Origin: Cotesia glomerata
Taxonomy: Eukaryota > Arthropoda > Insecta > Hymenoptera > Braconidae
Direction: 5' to 3'
NCBI RefSeq assembly: GCF_020080835.1
Contig: NC_058162.1
Coordinates: 1,488,001-1,552,000 of the forward strand
Length of the DNA stretch: 64,000 nt
Below are positions 32,467 to 46,200 of the stretch, one piece after another. Made by a program: the position numbers and the translations under genes. The notes under the pieces were generated by a model that saw only the letters and a list, made by a program, of their open reading frames with translations, made no database searches and was not told the origin of the DNA. Within the stretch, counting starts at the first letter, position 1. Each line of letters begins with the position of its first letter.

Positions 32467-35400
32467 ATGGCACTAGAAAGTGCCTCCGCGCCTGAGACTC
32501 TGATTCAAAGGTTTGCCTAATTTTTTTCTCTATTCCATTCAATGACCGAGAATTTTTTTTTAAAGTAACGCGTTGAATATATTAAAAATTCCGCATTTTT
32601 ATTTTATTTTTCTACGAGCCCATTTGTTTTTTTAACAAATTTTTGGAGCTAACCATTTAACTACATGAAGATCTCCCGATGTTGAATCCCTTGAATGCCA
32701 GTCAGCGCGAGTGACGCCAAGCAACTTTTATATTCTAAGACTCAAATTCAAGATGAAGACTACACTTTTGTCTGATGTGTATTTAGAAAATTTTATTTTT
32801 TGTTATTTTTATCTTGACAATCTTTTTTGTGTCTTGATCAAGGTTTTCTTTTTTTTTTTTATTATTATTTTATGATCATTTTTAAAGATTTATCAGAAAG
32901 GCTTAAACAGTGATAGAGATTTTTAATTTTTATTAATATTTTATTTTATTCAATTTTATTACGTGAGGTGAGTGTTCGTTGGCTGGATAAATTGGTTTTT
33001 CTTTGATTAATTAATTTAAATTAAAGGAGCAGATTTTTGATAATTTTTAGAATTTTTTTAAATAAATAAATTACTGCAAAAAAAAATTGGCGTAAAAATT
33101 TTAAATGAAATTTTTTAGAACAATTTTATTTGTTAAAAAAAAATTTTAAATGTTCAAGACTGCTAACTTTAATTTTATAATTAATTAAGCTGAAAAATAA
33201 TTAAATTTTTGGAGAAAAACCAAAATTTAAGAGATTAAACATCAAAAGGAGATGAAAATTAAGTTAGCCGACAATTAATAATTTTTAGATTTTTTTTTTT
33301 TAAATTATGACAAAAAAATTTGAAAAACTTTAAGTGCAATTTTTTAAAAATATTTTTTTGTTCCAATTTAATTAATGGAAAAAAATAAAAAAATTAGAAA
33401 CGTCGGCTAACTTTAGTATTATCAAAAAGAGTAGTCTGAAAAAAAAAATAAATATTGAATTTTATTTTAAAAATAAAAAATAAGCGGTATTTTTAATTCA
33501 TTCTTAACGCGTAATTTTATTACATGAATACAGCCTAGTTTATAAAACAGTAGTGTTATATTTAAAGAAAAAACATGACTAAGACTAAAAACATACGGTT
33601 GCTAACCCACACATTTACAATTGTCTGTATTATAAGCGCTGGTTGTACAATGTACAAGCAAGCACTTACATTTATATAGACGCTAACGATAAACGCACTC
33701 ATACTTTTTAATACAGTTGACTGTTAACAAATACCCAATAAAAGGTATGTCTACTACACATTTTTACTCGTCGACGGTATTTCCACCATTATGAATGAGC
33801 TGTACGTATTACATGTGATTTATTGACGACTAAAAAATTTAACTGACTCGTATTTTGTACCTATTAGATTTTATTTTACATAAATATATACATGACAATT
33901 CTATCAGGTGATAATGCAACAATCATGATGATTAAAACTTGAGATGATTATGATGAATGATGATTATGATGTGCATGACATTAAATTTAGTAATGATGTC
34001 ATAGATTTGGTAAGGTATTTTATTTTTATTAATTTTACCGAGGTATTTACATTTACATACATTGAGTATGTAACTTTTTTCCTGTAGTTTCAATTCTTCC
34101 TTAATTAATACTAATTAATAAAACCTATTTTAATGTCTTGCTTGGTGCTCATATTTAATTAAACTATTAATCTATTGGGAATGGCTATTTGGTTAAATTT
34201 TTAGTCTTGCAAAATTCAAATTAAATTCTTTTGATTTTAAAATCAAAAAAAATTATTCTATTTTTTATCGATCTCATTCTTGCTACTAAGAAATAATTAT
34301 GTATTATAATTATTGATTGTTTGCTTGTCGGGGTATTTAGTTCGCCATTTAAGAGCAATGTTTTTTAGATGGTCAATAATTTGTGCTGGAGACGCAAAAA
34401 AAAATTCGCTAAAATTTCCATTATTTTTTATAATTAATTTACCAGATATTTGTTAATTTTAAAAATTTTTTTAACAAATTAATTATGACAAAAAAAAATT
34501 GACAGAAATTTTAAATGCAATTTTTTTGAATAAATTTGTTGATTTTTTTTTACTAATTAAATTTGAACATAAAAATTTATTTAATTCAATTTTTAAAAAA
34601 TATTTTTTAGAGATTGTAAATTAAATAACTAAAATTTATAAAAAAATATTAATAATAGTTTATTTTAACTTTATCAATAGATTTGTATCCATGATTAACA
34701 AAGTAATTTACTGGCTATTTGATTGCTTATTAAATTTTATTGACTATTGTTTAATTTATCTGTCAATTGCGCCATTAATTATTAACTGTTGAGTTACTTA
34801 ACAAATAAATTGTTAATTGCTTTTTTTTTTTTCTTTATCTACTAAAATTTATTATTACACAATTTAACTGCTGATAATGACATTGATTTATCAATGATAA
34901 AAAAAATAATTTAAAAATTTTAATTCTTTATTTTTTATATGTAATATTTTTTTTTTTCTTAACTAATTTCTTCAATAATTAAACACAAAATTACTACAGG
35001 AAATTTAAAAAAATAGTGTGCACATTTCTTCATAGTCAGACATTATTCCTTAATTTAAAAATGTTCCTACAGAACGATAAAAGGTTTGTTATTAATTAAC
35101 TAATATGGCTTTTTTTAAATTCTAAATTAAAAGGCATTGAAAAAAAAAAATTCAAGACTTCAAGGATGTTCAATTGAATGATAATATTTATTTATCAGAT
35201 CATCATAATTTTAATCATCGATTATTGCATCATGACCAAGATAAAGAAACAAAAAATTTTTATGAGATGCCCAATGTTATTTACAAAATATGATTTTTTT
35301 TTTTTATTATAGCAATGCAGATGATGATTTAGAAGATGGAGAAATCCCTTCAGACGAAGATGATGAGGCGACTGTGCCCGTTGAAACGAAGGTCGAGCCT

Positions 35401-38224
35401 CCTAAGCCCCCGTCAAAATCAGATTCATCAAAGGACAAAAGTTCTGATTCAAAATCCAGTAAATCTAGTAATAAAAAATCATCGAATGGCAGCTCTAGTA
35501 GCAACAGTAAAACAGTCGATAGATTTAATAAATACAAAAGTGTATCCGATGATTGGGCGGGTGATGTTGAAAAGGCTATAAAAGCTGTTCTCGGAGAGAA
35601 AGATAAATTTAAAAATCAGGAAAAGTCTCAAAGTAAAAATAGCAACAATAGTCGTTCTAGAAATAAAAAAAGAAGCCGTGATGATAAAGAAGATGATCGT
35701 TCGAAAGATCAAAAGGTTTTTATTTATTTTTTTTTTTTATTCAATCTATTAGATTTTTCTTTACATTAATTATTTATTTATTTATTTACTTACATAAATG
35801 CCAATTGGCATTGTACATCTATTAAAATATTCTTTAAATTATAAATTATAAATTTTTAGTATAAAAATTTAAGATAAAAGACCCAGTTATTGACACTGGT
35901 CTAGTTATTGACACTTGCAAATTTATTTTAATTAAAAAAAAAACAAATCAACTCCAATTAATTTATAAATATAATTTTAAAATTATAAATTTTAAGATAA
36001 TTGACTTTTTGAAAATATTTTATTTTTTTTATTAGAATAAAATTGCAAGTGTCAAAAAACTAGGCCAGTGTCAATAACTCGGCTGTCCAATTTCAAAACG
36101 CAGTAACTGACAATTTTAAGATTTTTAAAAATTTTTCTTGTTAAAAAAAAGTTTGAGCGTCTAATTGATAAAAAATTTGATTTATGAATAGAAAACACTT
36201 GAATATAAATATTTTTAAGAAAAAATACTTGAAATTAAGGTCTAAAAGTTATAAGAAATGCAGCAATACTAAAAAAAATCACGTATAAAAATTTTGCAGT
36301 TACTGCACGGAAAAAAGAAAACTCGAAAAATTACAGTATAAAATGTAAAATAGGTCCCGTCGTAATCAAAACTAAAAAAATTAGTTTGAAATAACATTTT
36401 TCTAAATTCAATTTTTTAATTTAATATTCAGAGCTTTCAATGTAAATATTACACTCTACAATGTAATTCTTATAAAATCTGTAATAATTACAATCTGAAA
36501 CTGTAATTTTTCCAGTTTTCTTGTTTCCGTGTGTGTTTTAAAATTGGGCAGCCGAACTGGTTCTTTTACCTGATTAATTTATTAATTTTTAGTATAAAAA
36601 TAATATTTTTTATTGCTAATAATTAATTAATTTTTTTTTTTTCAGAGAAAACGAGTTAGTGATGACGAAAATATCAACGACGATGATGACGAAATGCTTT
36701 TTGTTAGAGGAGCGTCACCAGTTCGTCGTGACGTTCGCGATAGCCCTTTACCATCCCGTCGATCCCACGACCGGGATAGTCCTGAAAATAATTCTGACCG
36801 TGATTCTGACGGAAAAGGGAGTCGCCACCGAGACCACGACAAGCGAAGTGGCTCTACTGGCCGTGGATCCAGCCGTCGTGCGAAAAATGACCGCGGATGC
36901 AATAACAATAAAAACAACAAAAGTCGCTCTCAATTAAGAAATGAACAACGTAGTGGTAGACGAAACCAGAACAATGATAATGCTCAAGATGCTGATTCTA
37001 TTTGTGTGTATTATATGCAAGGTAAATGTCACAGAGGTGATGATTGTCCCTTTTCTCACAATGCATTGCCTCCGCGTAAAATGGAGCTTTGTAAATTTTA
37101 TCTCATGGATTGCTGCGCCAAAAGAGATAAATGTCTTTATATGCACCATGATTTCCCTTGTAAATTTTTCCACACTGGTCTTAAATGCATCCAAGGTGAC
37201 AATTGTAAATTTTCCCATGAACCTTTGAATGAGCAGGTTAAAAACATTCTCTTAAAGCATCTAGAAACTGCTCCGAAGGAAATTTTAGGTGAGTTTCCCC
37301 GGCTGAGCAGAGAAGGCGCACTAATGATGATTAACAACACAGCGAGAAATGTAGCGCAAGGTCAGGATGCTAGCACTCAAAAAATACCTAGTTTGTTTGA
37401 TGTTACTCTTCCAGCTCCAGGAAATAATTTGTCGAACAATGATAAAGATGAGGAGAGTTTAAATGATATGGATCCTTCTAATCAGAAAAAATCAAACTCA
37501 CCTAAAGAGCGTAAGCCAGCTGGTAAAAAAACTCGCTGGGGCTCTGACGATGACAGAGTTCCATTAGAACAAATTATGCTGCTTCAATCAGTTAGCCAGC
37601 TTGGTATTCTTCCTAATGTTGCACTCAGTCTCGCTGTTCAGCAACAGCTTCAACAGCGAATGCTTCTTCAGCAGTGTTTTGCCAATATGGATTTTTACAA
37701 TGACATCCAAGGCAATACTCTAGCTGAATCTGAGGTCAATAAATTGAAAAATAAAATTGGGTTTGATAATGAAATAAAAGAAAAAATACAAGAACAAATT
37801 AAACAAAATTCTGGTTCACAAGATGTAGATTTAAGACAATTTTTAACAAACGGTCCTAAATCTTCATCCGCTGGTCAAGATGATTCAAAAGAATCTAAAG
37901 CTAATGAAGAAAGCGATCATGATGAAGAGTCTGATCTTGTTATTGCCGTGCCAACTGATGATGATAAAAGTAAAGAAAAAAGTGCCGAAATAAATGAATC
38001 AAGTTTTATAAATAAGTCTTCCTTAAAAGTTGAAAATCCGAATAATAATCATGATCAGGAGATGCTTCCTAATTTACCTAAAAAAGCTCAAGAATTATTT
38101 TTACGAATTCAGCAACAACAAAGAGCTGCTAATGAAAGTATTGGTAATGTTGATGATAAGTGTGACGTTGAAGATGCTTCTAAAAATCAAATTGATTGGT
38201 ATTCTGATGATGAGGATGGTGGTA

Positions 38225-38256
<32 letters not shown>

Positions 38257-39819
38257 AGTGGTAATTTACAAATTGTTATCAAGGATAATTTGAAAGATGA
38301 GAGTGAAAAAAGCGATTTAGATACTCCTGTAAAAGAAAATCCAGAGTCAATTGGTATTCCTCAGCCTGCTGTTATTGTTGATAAATTGGGAAATCTTAGT
38401 AAAATAGATATCAGCGCTGAAGTAACTAAGTTACTTTCTTCGATAAAACCACAAGGATCTGCGAAAAAAAGCGAGTCTCCTTCACAAACTAAAGAAAGTA
38501 AAAATTTATCGGATAATAGTGAAAAAATTTCAGTAAATAAATCTGAAAATGGAAGCACTAGTCCTAAATCTTCTTTAAATACTACTGGATCGGTTTCAAG
38601 GGATCCAAGAATGTCTAGAGATCCTCGTCAGCGGCGAAATGAAGAAACAAGGACTAGCAGTCCCAGTCGAAGTGATTCTAAAAAAGAATCACAGTCTCTG
38701 AGATTAGAAACGAGTATTTATTCTTCTGGAATTACTGCGTCAGACGAATCTATGGACACTGATCTTAGAGCATCGGATCAACTCTCTGTTTCTCATAAGC
38801 AAGATCTAGATCTTCGTCAACGTTTTCCTCAGGATTTCGGTGACACAGACTTAAGAGTAACTGGCAATTTTATAGACTCACAAGGCTCCGATACAGATCT
38901 TAGGCAAATATTGAGTTTGCCATTCAAGCCGGCTCCGTCTCACGTTCCTTGCACGGAAATAGAGGCCAGTATTGCCTCGCATGCTCCAGTGACGTATAAA
39001 GTTTATGTTGTTGATATTCCTCGGCCGAATTATTGTGGGTTGAAGTTGACTAAAAATGATTCTATTGTTAAATACGACCCTCGGCTGCGTAAAATATTCC
39101 GGCTGTCTCAGTCAGATATTATTGACTCGCCGATGTCGCCGCCGCCTGTGAAGCCAGATACTCCAAAGTCACCACCGCCGCAAGTGCGGATGGATCCCCG
39201 GAGAAAGACTCTTGAAGCTAGCATGCAGTCCAAGACTATGGGGTCAGCAATGATGACTCTGGGTATGAATTCGCAGCAGGGTCAGGATATCTCCATGGGA
39301 ATGGCTGGTCAATCTTCAAACATGGGAATGCCTATGGGCCAAAATTCTATGATGAACAACATTGGGCTGATGAATCCTATGATGAACAATTCTGTTCCGC
39401 AGCAAAATATGCCGCCTATTGGGATAGGAGGCATGAATAATATGCAATTGGGGCCTAATAATCCCCAGATAGTTCCTAATCAAATGGGATTCGATCCGAG
39501 GTATCAAGCTCATAGGAATGGAGGTCCTGGGTTACTTGGACCGGCTCCGGTCTTGGGATTTAATGACCCACGTGATGGACCTAATTATGACGGGCCGGCT
39601 TATCCTGCGGGGAATTTTGGAAACTTTGGACCCAATCCCATGGGCGATCAACCTATGATGGGCTACGGTCCCAATGGACCTAATAATATGAATTTTGGGA
39701 ATAATGCGCAAGGTGACTGGGGGAATAACCAGAATTCTATGAGACGAGGGGGAAGAGCTAGAAGAAGAAATAGAAATCGAACAAATGTCGGATCAAGAAA
39801 TAATAGATCACCTCCTTAA
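32467..39819 (+). CDS. su(s): Suppressor-of-sable-like CCCH zinc-finger protein (ZC3H4/ZC3H6 family)
   Basis: Nuclear RNA-binding protein of the family that promotes early termination or decay of aberrant transcripts. Exons 32467-32510, 35313-35715, 36646-39819; 1206 aa, phase-consistent. The N-terminus ADDDLEDGEIPSDEDDE is the family's acidic signature. Three CCCH fingers lie at about residues 267-340: C-x7-C-x5-C-x3-H (CVYYMQGKC...), C-x7-C-x5-C-x3-H (CKFYLMDCC...), C-x8-C-x5-C-x3-H (CKFFHTGLKC...). Then come an aspartate run, repeated DPR/DLR motifs (SRDPR, TDLR, DLRQ), a proline cluster and a Met/Gly/Asn-rich tail ending RRGGRARRRNRNR. The donor of exon 2 (AAAAG|GTTTTT) is weak. The first intron (2.8 kb) holds A and B repeats and the second a stack of inverted-repeat elements. 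Confidence 0.9.
33010..33178 (+). mobile_element. Degenerate family A element (su(s) intron 1)
   Basis: Interior and right end (AGACTGCTAACTTTAATTTT) fit family A. The left end reads GGAGCAGATTTTTGATAA. Boundaries are approximate. A further fragment lies at about 34425-34550. Confidence 0.5.
33252..33422 (+). mobile_element. Family B MITE-like element (su(s) intron 1)
   Basis: 171 bp from ATGAAAATTAAGTTAGCCGA to CGTCGGCTAACTTTAGTATT(AT). Flanks caaaaggag (33243-33251) and caaaaagag (33423-33431) match at 8 of 9. Confidence 0.8.
35876..36083. mobile_element. Family D inverted-repeat element (su(s) intron 2)
   Basis: Ends share AGACCCAGTTATTGACACTGG and its complement CCAGTGTCAATAACT. A relative lies at 56973-57176, with a closely similar A/T-rich interior containing TTGCAAGTGTCAAA. 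Confidence 0.6.
36076..36556. mobile_element. Nested pair of inverted-repeat elements (su(s) intron 2)
   Basis: Outer ends CGGCTGTCCAATTTCAAAAC and the complement of GTTTTAAAATTGGGCAGCCG form one inverted repeat. Inside, 36306-36532 is bounded by CACGGAAAAAAGAAAACTCG and its near-complement, extending to ATTACAG on both sides. No coding content. Confidence 0.55.
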
Positions 39820-41491
39820 ACAAAATTTTGCATAAATGATAAGGATAATTTTATATTATGCCGAATAGATTTTTTGAGTAAGTGTAAAAATTATGTATAA
39901 AAATTAATTAAGCTTACGAAAAATATTTAGCGAGTAAATTATGCAAAATTTTGTTTTATTTTAAGTTTATTAATATTGTAATTATTATAAGGAATTTTTG
40001 ATTTAAATTCTTGTAGGATTAATCTTACTTGGAATATTAGCTTCCAATAATATTCTGAGCTTCTGAAGAGTCTATGAGATTTGTATTAATTTACGGTGAA
40101 AAAAAAATTTTTTCATGATACAAGGAAAGAACAAGATGATAATGGATATTATTCTAAATTATATTGAGTGAAAAAAAATCAGATAGTAGCTAGTATAATC
40201 TGGATTACAATGATTATAATCCAGATATCACTCAGTATAATCTGGATTTTTTTAGCTACTATCTAAAATTTTTTTTCACCATAGATATCACTGAGTATAA
40301 TCTAGGATGATATCTAGTGTCATCTTATTCTTTCTATACAAATAATAATTATCTTATATGATATGTAAGAATTGTAATTAATACTTATACTGGCGTATGA
40401 CACTAGATGTCCATTAGCCACTCGAAGAAAAAAGTTAGGTATTGATTAATTTATATATAATTTTTAAATACAAGGAAAAATTTAAAATTTTTCTTGTAAA
40501 CTTAATAAAAAAAAATATTTATCAAGTCAATAATCAAATGGAAATTATAACTGCGTTATTTAAATTAATTATTTTAAATACGGAAATGCTTTTTTTTTTC
40601 GGTTATGTTATATTAAATAAATGTACGGACTTTTTTCTATTATCACTAACTTGTAATCAGAAAAAATATGAAGTATGAGTAGGATAGAACTACTTATTTC
40701 TTTTAATATATTAATAAAGTAATAAATGTCAATGTTGAATAAATTTTATTTTTTTACGTCTATCGAATGTACATAGTGTATAGTAACTAATAATGCGCCT
40801 TTATAAATACATTAAATCGTTAGAAACTTCATATAAAAATATTAAGTTCAATGTAAATTAATATCTGTTAAATATATTCATTTCATATGTAATCTAATGT
40901 TTTATTTTACGATTAGTATTATTAAAAAATAATTATACTGTAAATTATGCAATATATCAATAGCCTATCGTACCAACGAATTGAAGAATATATGCAGTTG
41001 ATTTAAAACATTTTAAATGATTTTAAAAATCAGTTGAACAAATTTTATCATAATTAATATTTATCTTAATGAATTAAAAATGTCTGTGATCATTATTTTC
41101 TTTTAAGAATTAAGAAAATAAATTTTAGCAGTTATTTTTATTTTAAAATAAGGAAATCTAAAATGTTTAAAAGAAAATAATGTAAATTATTAATTTAAAA
41201 AATCACTATAGTGAAAATTAATCTTCCATGATTAAGTTAAAATTTTATTAATTACGTAATTTAAACAAAATACCATTACAATTATCCAGATGTCAGAAAT
41301 TCATTATTATGAATATCAATATTATTATAATAATATCAATATCAATACGTATGTTTTTTCTTACCATTTAATTTGGAAAAAATATTTACTGTTATCTACA
41401 AATCTTTGTACAGAAATTGATATTTTTTATTTAAAAAAAAAATAAAAAAAAATTATTTGATGATGAAAACATAAAAAATTTATTTACTTAA
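39820..41491. other. 3' UTRs of su(s) and LSM8, spacer
   Basis: AT-rich DNA between convergent genes. It contains the compact inverted-repeat element 40122-40337 and several AATAAA hexamers near 40715-40745. No further gene seen. Confidence 0.45.
40122..40337. mobile_element. Compact inverted-repeat element with AAAGAACAAGAT ends
   Basis: 216 bp with ends AAGGAAAGAACAAGATGATA and the complement of ATCATCTTATTCTTTCT-like sequence. The interior has repeated (A)TATAATCTGGATT motifs in both orientations. Same family as the ends of the 2201-4532 element. Confidence 0.65.
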
Positions 41492-42120
41492 TTAATGTGT
41501 TACAGCACTTAGAGGTTCTGCACGGATCGATCTAAGCTTTAGTTTAGAATCGACATCATCATCCAACTCTCCGATTATTGCTCTGCAATATCAAAACATT
41601 CATCAATTATTTTTTGTTTTATAAAAATTTATAGAATATATAAAAAAATTAATATACGTACACATTATCGCCTCTGATTATATGGAGACCCAAAACAACT
41701 TGCTCGACACCTTGTGTCATACTGTAAACTCGTTCATGCGAATCATCAAGAATTAAATTGATAGTTTGATCAAATCCTTTTAATGTTCCCTAAAATACAA
41801 AACATTTATTTATATTTTTACTTAAACAATAATATGACATTTGACAATTATTGTTATAAATTTAAATATATTTATATTTACTCCATTTATTGAAATAAAT
41901 ATTTAATCTTATTATTAATCAATAAAATGATTTTTTATAAAAAAATATTAAAAAAAAATAAATTTTTAAAAACTTACAACAAAATTTCTGCCATCCGACG
42001 TGATTATAGATACAGTGTCTAAAAATATTTAATTAAGGATTTTATAAATTACATTATTAATTATTTTCATTAATCAATATAAAGGATACGATTAACATAG
42101 CTCTCAAGTCCAGACGCCAT
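41492..42120 (-). CDS. LSM8: LSM8, U6 snRNA-associated Sm-like protein
   Basis: Subunit of the nuclear Lsm2-8 ring that binds the U-rich 3' end of U6 snRNA. Four short exons (minus): 42120-42090, 42018-41978, 41789-41662, 41582-41492; 96 aa, the same length as human LSM8. Reads MASGLESYVNHTVSIITSDG, then GTLKGFDQTINLILDDSHER, then VEQVVLGLHIIRGDNV, with the typical LSM8 C-terminus SIRAEPLSAVTH. Sm1 (GTLKGFDQ..NLIL) and Sm2 (IIRGDNV) motifs are intact. Phases are consistent throughout. Head to head with Vinculin across 1.1 kb that contains family A and C elements. Confidence 0.97.
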
Positions 42121-42372
42121 CTTGTCACTTTTTTTTTAATTAAAATTCTTTAATAAATTTTATTATTTATATTTTTTCACGAGTCAGCTAGTTGCTTGTT
42201 GTTTGGTTAATTTTTTGTAGTTTTTGTAAACAATTATTTTACTATACCATAAATATACTATGCATTTAATATTTAATGTATAGTTTAGTATAACTATAGT
42301 ATCTGCAATTCTTAATTCAAATAAATTTACAAATTTCTTTGTTGTTCGTCTGATAAAATTTATAAAATAATT

Positions 42373-42577
42373 ATGATAATTAATTTAGAAGATATTAAAT
42401 AGTTAAAAAAAATTTTTTTAATAAATAAATTATGGCAAAAAGAACGAGAAAAAAAAATTGAAATGGAGAAATTTTAAAAAATTAATAATGCAATTTTTTA
42501 AAAATAATTTTTCCGAAAAAATTTGTTTTTTAAATAAAATTAAAAAATTATCAAGAGACTGCTAACTTTAATGTCAT
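42373..42577 (+). mobile_element. Family A element with perfect 9-bp target duplication
   Basis: 205 bp from ATGATAATTAATTTAGAAG to GACTGCTAACTTTAATGTCAT-type end. Flanks aaaataatt on both sides (42364-42372, 42578-42586). Lies between the divergent LSM8 and Vinculin genes. Confidence 0.88.
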
Positions 42578-42591
42578 AAAATAATTTAATG

Positions 42592-42770
42592 AGACAAACT
42601 GACAAACATTAGTGAAATTATTATAAAAAAAATATTAAATAAAAATTCCACATGTGAAAATTAAAAAAAAAATTATTGGTGAAAATTTTTGAGGCATTTT
42701 TATTGTTGTAATTAATTTTTTAGAAAAATTTAAAAAATTGACAGCTGTCAGCTAACTTCACATTATAATA
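42592..42770 (+). mobile_element. Family C element (LSM8/Vinculin spacer)
   Basis: Interior GTGAAAATTAAAAAAAAAAT and right end TTGACAGCTGTCAGCTAACT followed by TCACATTAT fit family C. The left end is worn. Confidence 0.5.
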
Positions 42771-43251
42771 TTTATTGAATATTTCAATAAATAAGAGTAT
42801 ATGTGTAAAAATAATTTTTATAACTTTTTAATGAATTTTTAAATTATTTTTCAGATCCAGAAAAATTGTAGATAGCGTAAAAGTCAACGACAGTTAATTG
42901 TCAGATAATTAACCGGTAAAATAAGCCCACTACTGTCTTTTGACCATTGTAACAAAAATTTGCATCATTCCACAGCATTCCACAGACTGCCGTGTGCACA
43001 GCTAAGTTTTTTTTTCAAGCATATTGAGTTTACACACCACCGTAGACTTGACGTCTTTTATTCAAGTTTCTAAGTGATTTTTTTTACAGAAAAAAAAAAC
43101 TCTTTTTTGTTAATGGTTGAAAACTATTTTTGTTACCACTTTTTGAACTTGGAGTTTTTTTTCAACTCAAGAATTCATCTTTGTGTCATTTAAAATTAAC
43201 AATAAAAAAAAATCTATTTTATAAAATAAAAAATAGATAAATTTATAAAAA

Positions 43252-46200
43252 ATGCCTGTTTTTCATACAAAAACTATTGAAAGCATCCTCGAGCCCGTAG
43301 CGCAGCAGGTAAATAATTTTTTCTACTGTATTTAAAAGCTTCAATCATAACAATTGCTTTATTTTTACTTTTCTCACCACAGAGTAATTTTGTAATTTTT
43401 TTTTTTTTATATATTTATAAATAATGTTTACATAAAAATACAATATTGCATGTTTATTATTACGAAATTTGTGGTGACAAGGTTAAAAAATGTTTGTTTT
43501 TTTTTTTTAGCACCCACACAATTCCTGTCATTTCAAAATATACACATCTTTTTATAGTAATTTTTAATTATTGGAGCTTTAATTCTTTAATTGATGATAT
43601 CATAAGAATGATTAGTTTGGAGCTAAAAAAAATGTTAGAAAAAAAAATCATTCTATTAATTTTTATTCATGAACGATTCTATTGAAATAGCAATTATTTA
43701 ATCGTTTACCATTTATGAGCATTGACATTGTGATTCACGATGATGTGAATGCTTTCCAATTATTAACATAAATTTTTTTTATTCTATTTTATTTATATTG
43801 TTTAAAAAAAAAATAAATTTTTATTTTCAGGTTCAAAATATGACTTAATAATTTAATCCTAGGTTTCATAATTTTATACTCCAGCAGGGTAGCATTTAAA
43901 AAAAAAAAAAAAATAAAAATATTTTAATTCAAAAATATTAACATTGTGTAATAAAACCTTCAAAGTTTTTACCGTCGAAGTAACTTCTCCCCAGATGAAC
44001 TTTTATTTGGATCATTATTATTTTTAGAATACGTCATAACTTTTGGTCTCAACGTACGTTAGCCAATTGCTAGGCGTTGTTCATGGTACCATCGTTACCG
44101 TAATTTAATTTCTACTTACATTAAAATATTAATTTAATTAAGTCCAAGTTTAACAACTTGCTCCAAATTTAAATCCACTGATAAAAATACCGAGATAAAA
44201 TTAAAATATTTTATCACTAAAATATTTTAATTATTTTTCTGTCAATAAGCTGACTACATTAAAATTTATGACTAAGTTTCTATTCCTAAAATATGTTTTT
44301 GCGAGTCATAACAACTTCCGCAATTTCACTAGACCACAATTATTTTTTATGTCAAATAAATTTTTTTTTTTTTTTTTTTTTAATGCTACCCACATATTTA
44401 ATAATTTATTCGTATGGTTGTAGATCATAAATTTCCTTCAAGGTCACTTGAGTAATTGAGAGTTCAATAAGAACTAAACATAAAATCGATTCCCTTATCT
44501 GTACGCTGATATATTTTTGTTAATAATTTAAACTGGATATATTTTTAAAATAGATTCAAACTTATAATTTTTAATTTAAAAAATTCCTAATTTTTTTTTA
44601 ATCTCTTTTAAAAGAATTAAAATTTCTGATGCTTGTATTTTATTTTTTAAAAAACGATTCATAATTTTAAAGTATTAAAATAAATATTAATTAAAAAAAT
44701 TTTTGTTTAGGTTTCAAGACTTGTTATTCTTCATGAAGAAGCTGAAGATGGAAATGCAATGCCAGATTTGGAGCGGCCTGTGTACGCCGTCAGCATGGCA
44801 GTTACGAATCTCGTAAAAGTATGTTTGTTTAATTAAATAATTATTTTCTCTGATAAAATTTTAATCAATAAAAAAAAATGATATGAAATTTTTAAATAGG
44901 TCGGAAAAGAAACAATTAATTCTTCGGATGATGCGCTGCTTAAACAAGACATGCCGGCTGCGCTCCAACGTGTTGAAGGTGCTTCAAGACTTCTTGAAGA
45001 GGCTTCGGCATTGCTGAAGCATGATCCGTACTCTGGACCTGCCAGGTAGTTATAATAAAAATTAATTAAATAATTAATAAATTAATTAAATAATAAAAAT
45101 GAAATTATTTCAGAAAAAAACTGATTGAAGGCTCTAGAGGTATTCTTCAAGGCACCAGTTCTCTGCTTCTGTGTTTTGATGAAAGCGAAGTCCGAAAAAT
45201 AATTAGAGAATGTAAAAGAGTCTTGGATTACTTGGCTGTAACAGAAGTTATCGAAACAATGGAGGACTTAGTTCATTTCTTAAAAAATCTCAGCCCGTGT
45301 TTGAGCAAAGTCTCACGTGAAGTGGGTGCAAGAGAAAAAGAATTGACTCATCAAGTTCATCGTGAAATTTTAATTCGTTGTTTGGATCAAGTTAAAACTC
45401 TGGCGCCTATTTTAATTTGTTCGATGAAAATATTCATTCATATTATATCTCAGGGAGGCAGAGGCGCTGAAGAAGCTGCAGAAAATCGCAATTATCTTTC
45501 CAGTCGTATGTCTGATGAATTAAATGAAATTATTCGTGTGCTTCAATTAACAACTTATGATGAAGAAGAGTGGGATGCTGATCAATTGACGGTAAATTTT
45601 TAGTCAATAAATTTTATTATAAGCATTATTTTATTTTATTTCAATATTTTTAAATAAAAATAATTATTTAATTTTTTAATTAATTAAATTTAATTTTAAT
45701 TTTTATTAATATGTTTTAGGTGTTGAAAAAAGCTCAAAGTGCCATAGAATCCCGAGTAAGAACCGCCCATGATTGGCTGGACGACGGTCGAGCAATGCAA
45801 GGTGGAGTTGGTGAAAAAAGTTTGCGCCAAATAATCGAACAAGCAAACAAACTCGCCGATCGGTATTTGTCACCCTCACAATCTGAAGCTATGTCAAAAA
45901 TTACATCGCAATTGGCAACCATGACTAATGCACTTTGTGAATTACGTCAGGACGGAAAAGGAACGTCTGTACAAGCAGAATCGCTTGCTCGGGGAATTAA
46001 AGAGAAGCTCAATGATCTCCGTTCTTCGGTAGCTTCAGCAATTGTTGCTGTTGACAAATCAGGAACAGCCCAAACAGCTCACACTGTCGCTGGTCGACTT
46101 GAGCAAGCCAATAAATGGCTGTTGAACCCTCAACATGATGATAAAGGGCTCGGACAGCGTGCCATAGCTATGATTATTCACGAAGGAAAAAAAGTAAGTG

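Noticed and set aside
36642..39513. Minus- and alternate-frame open frames inside su(s)
   Set aside because: Shadows of the 1057-codon coding exon.
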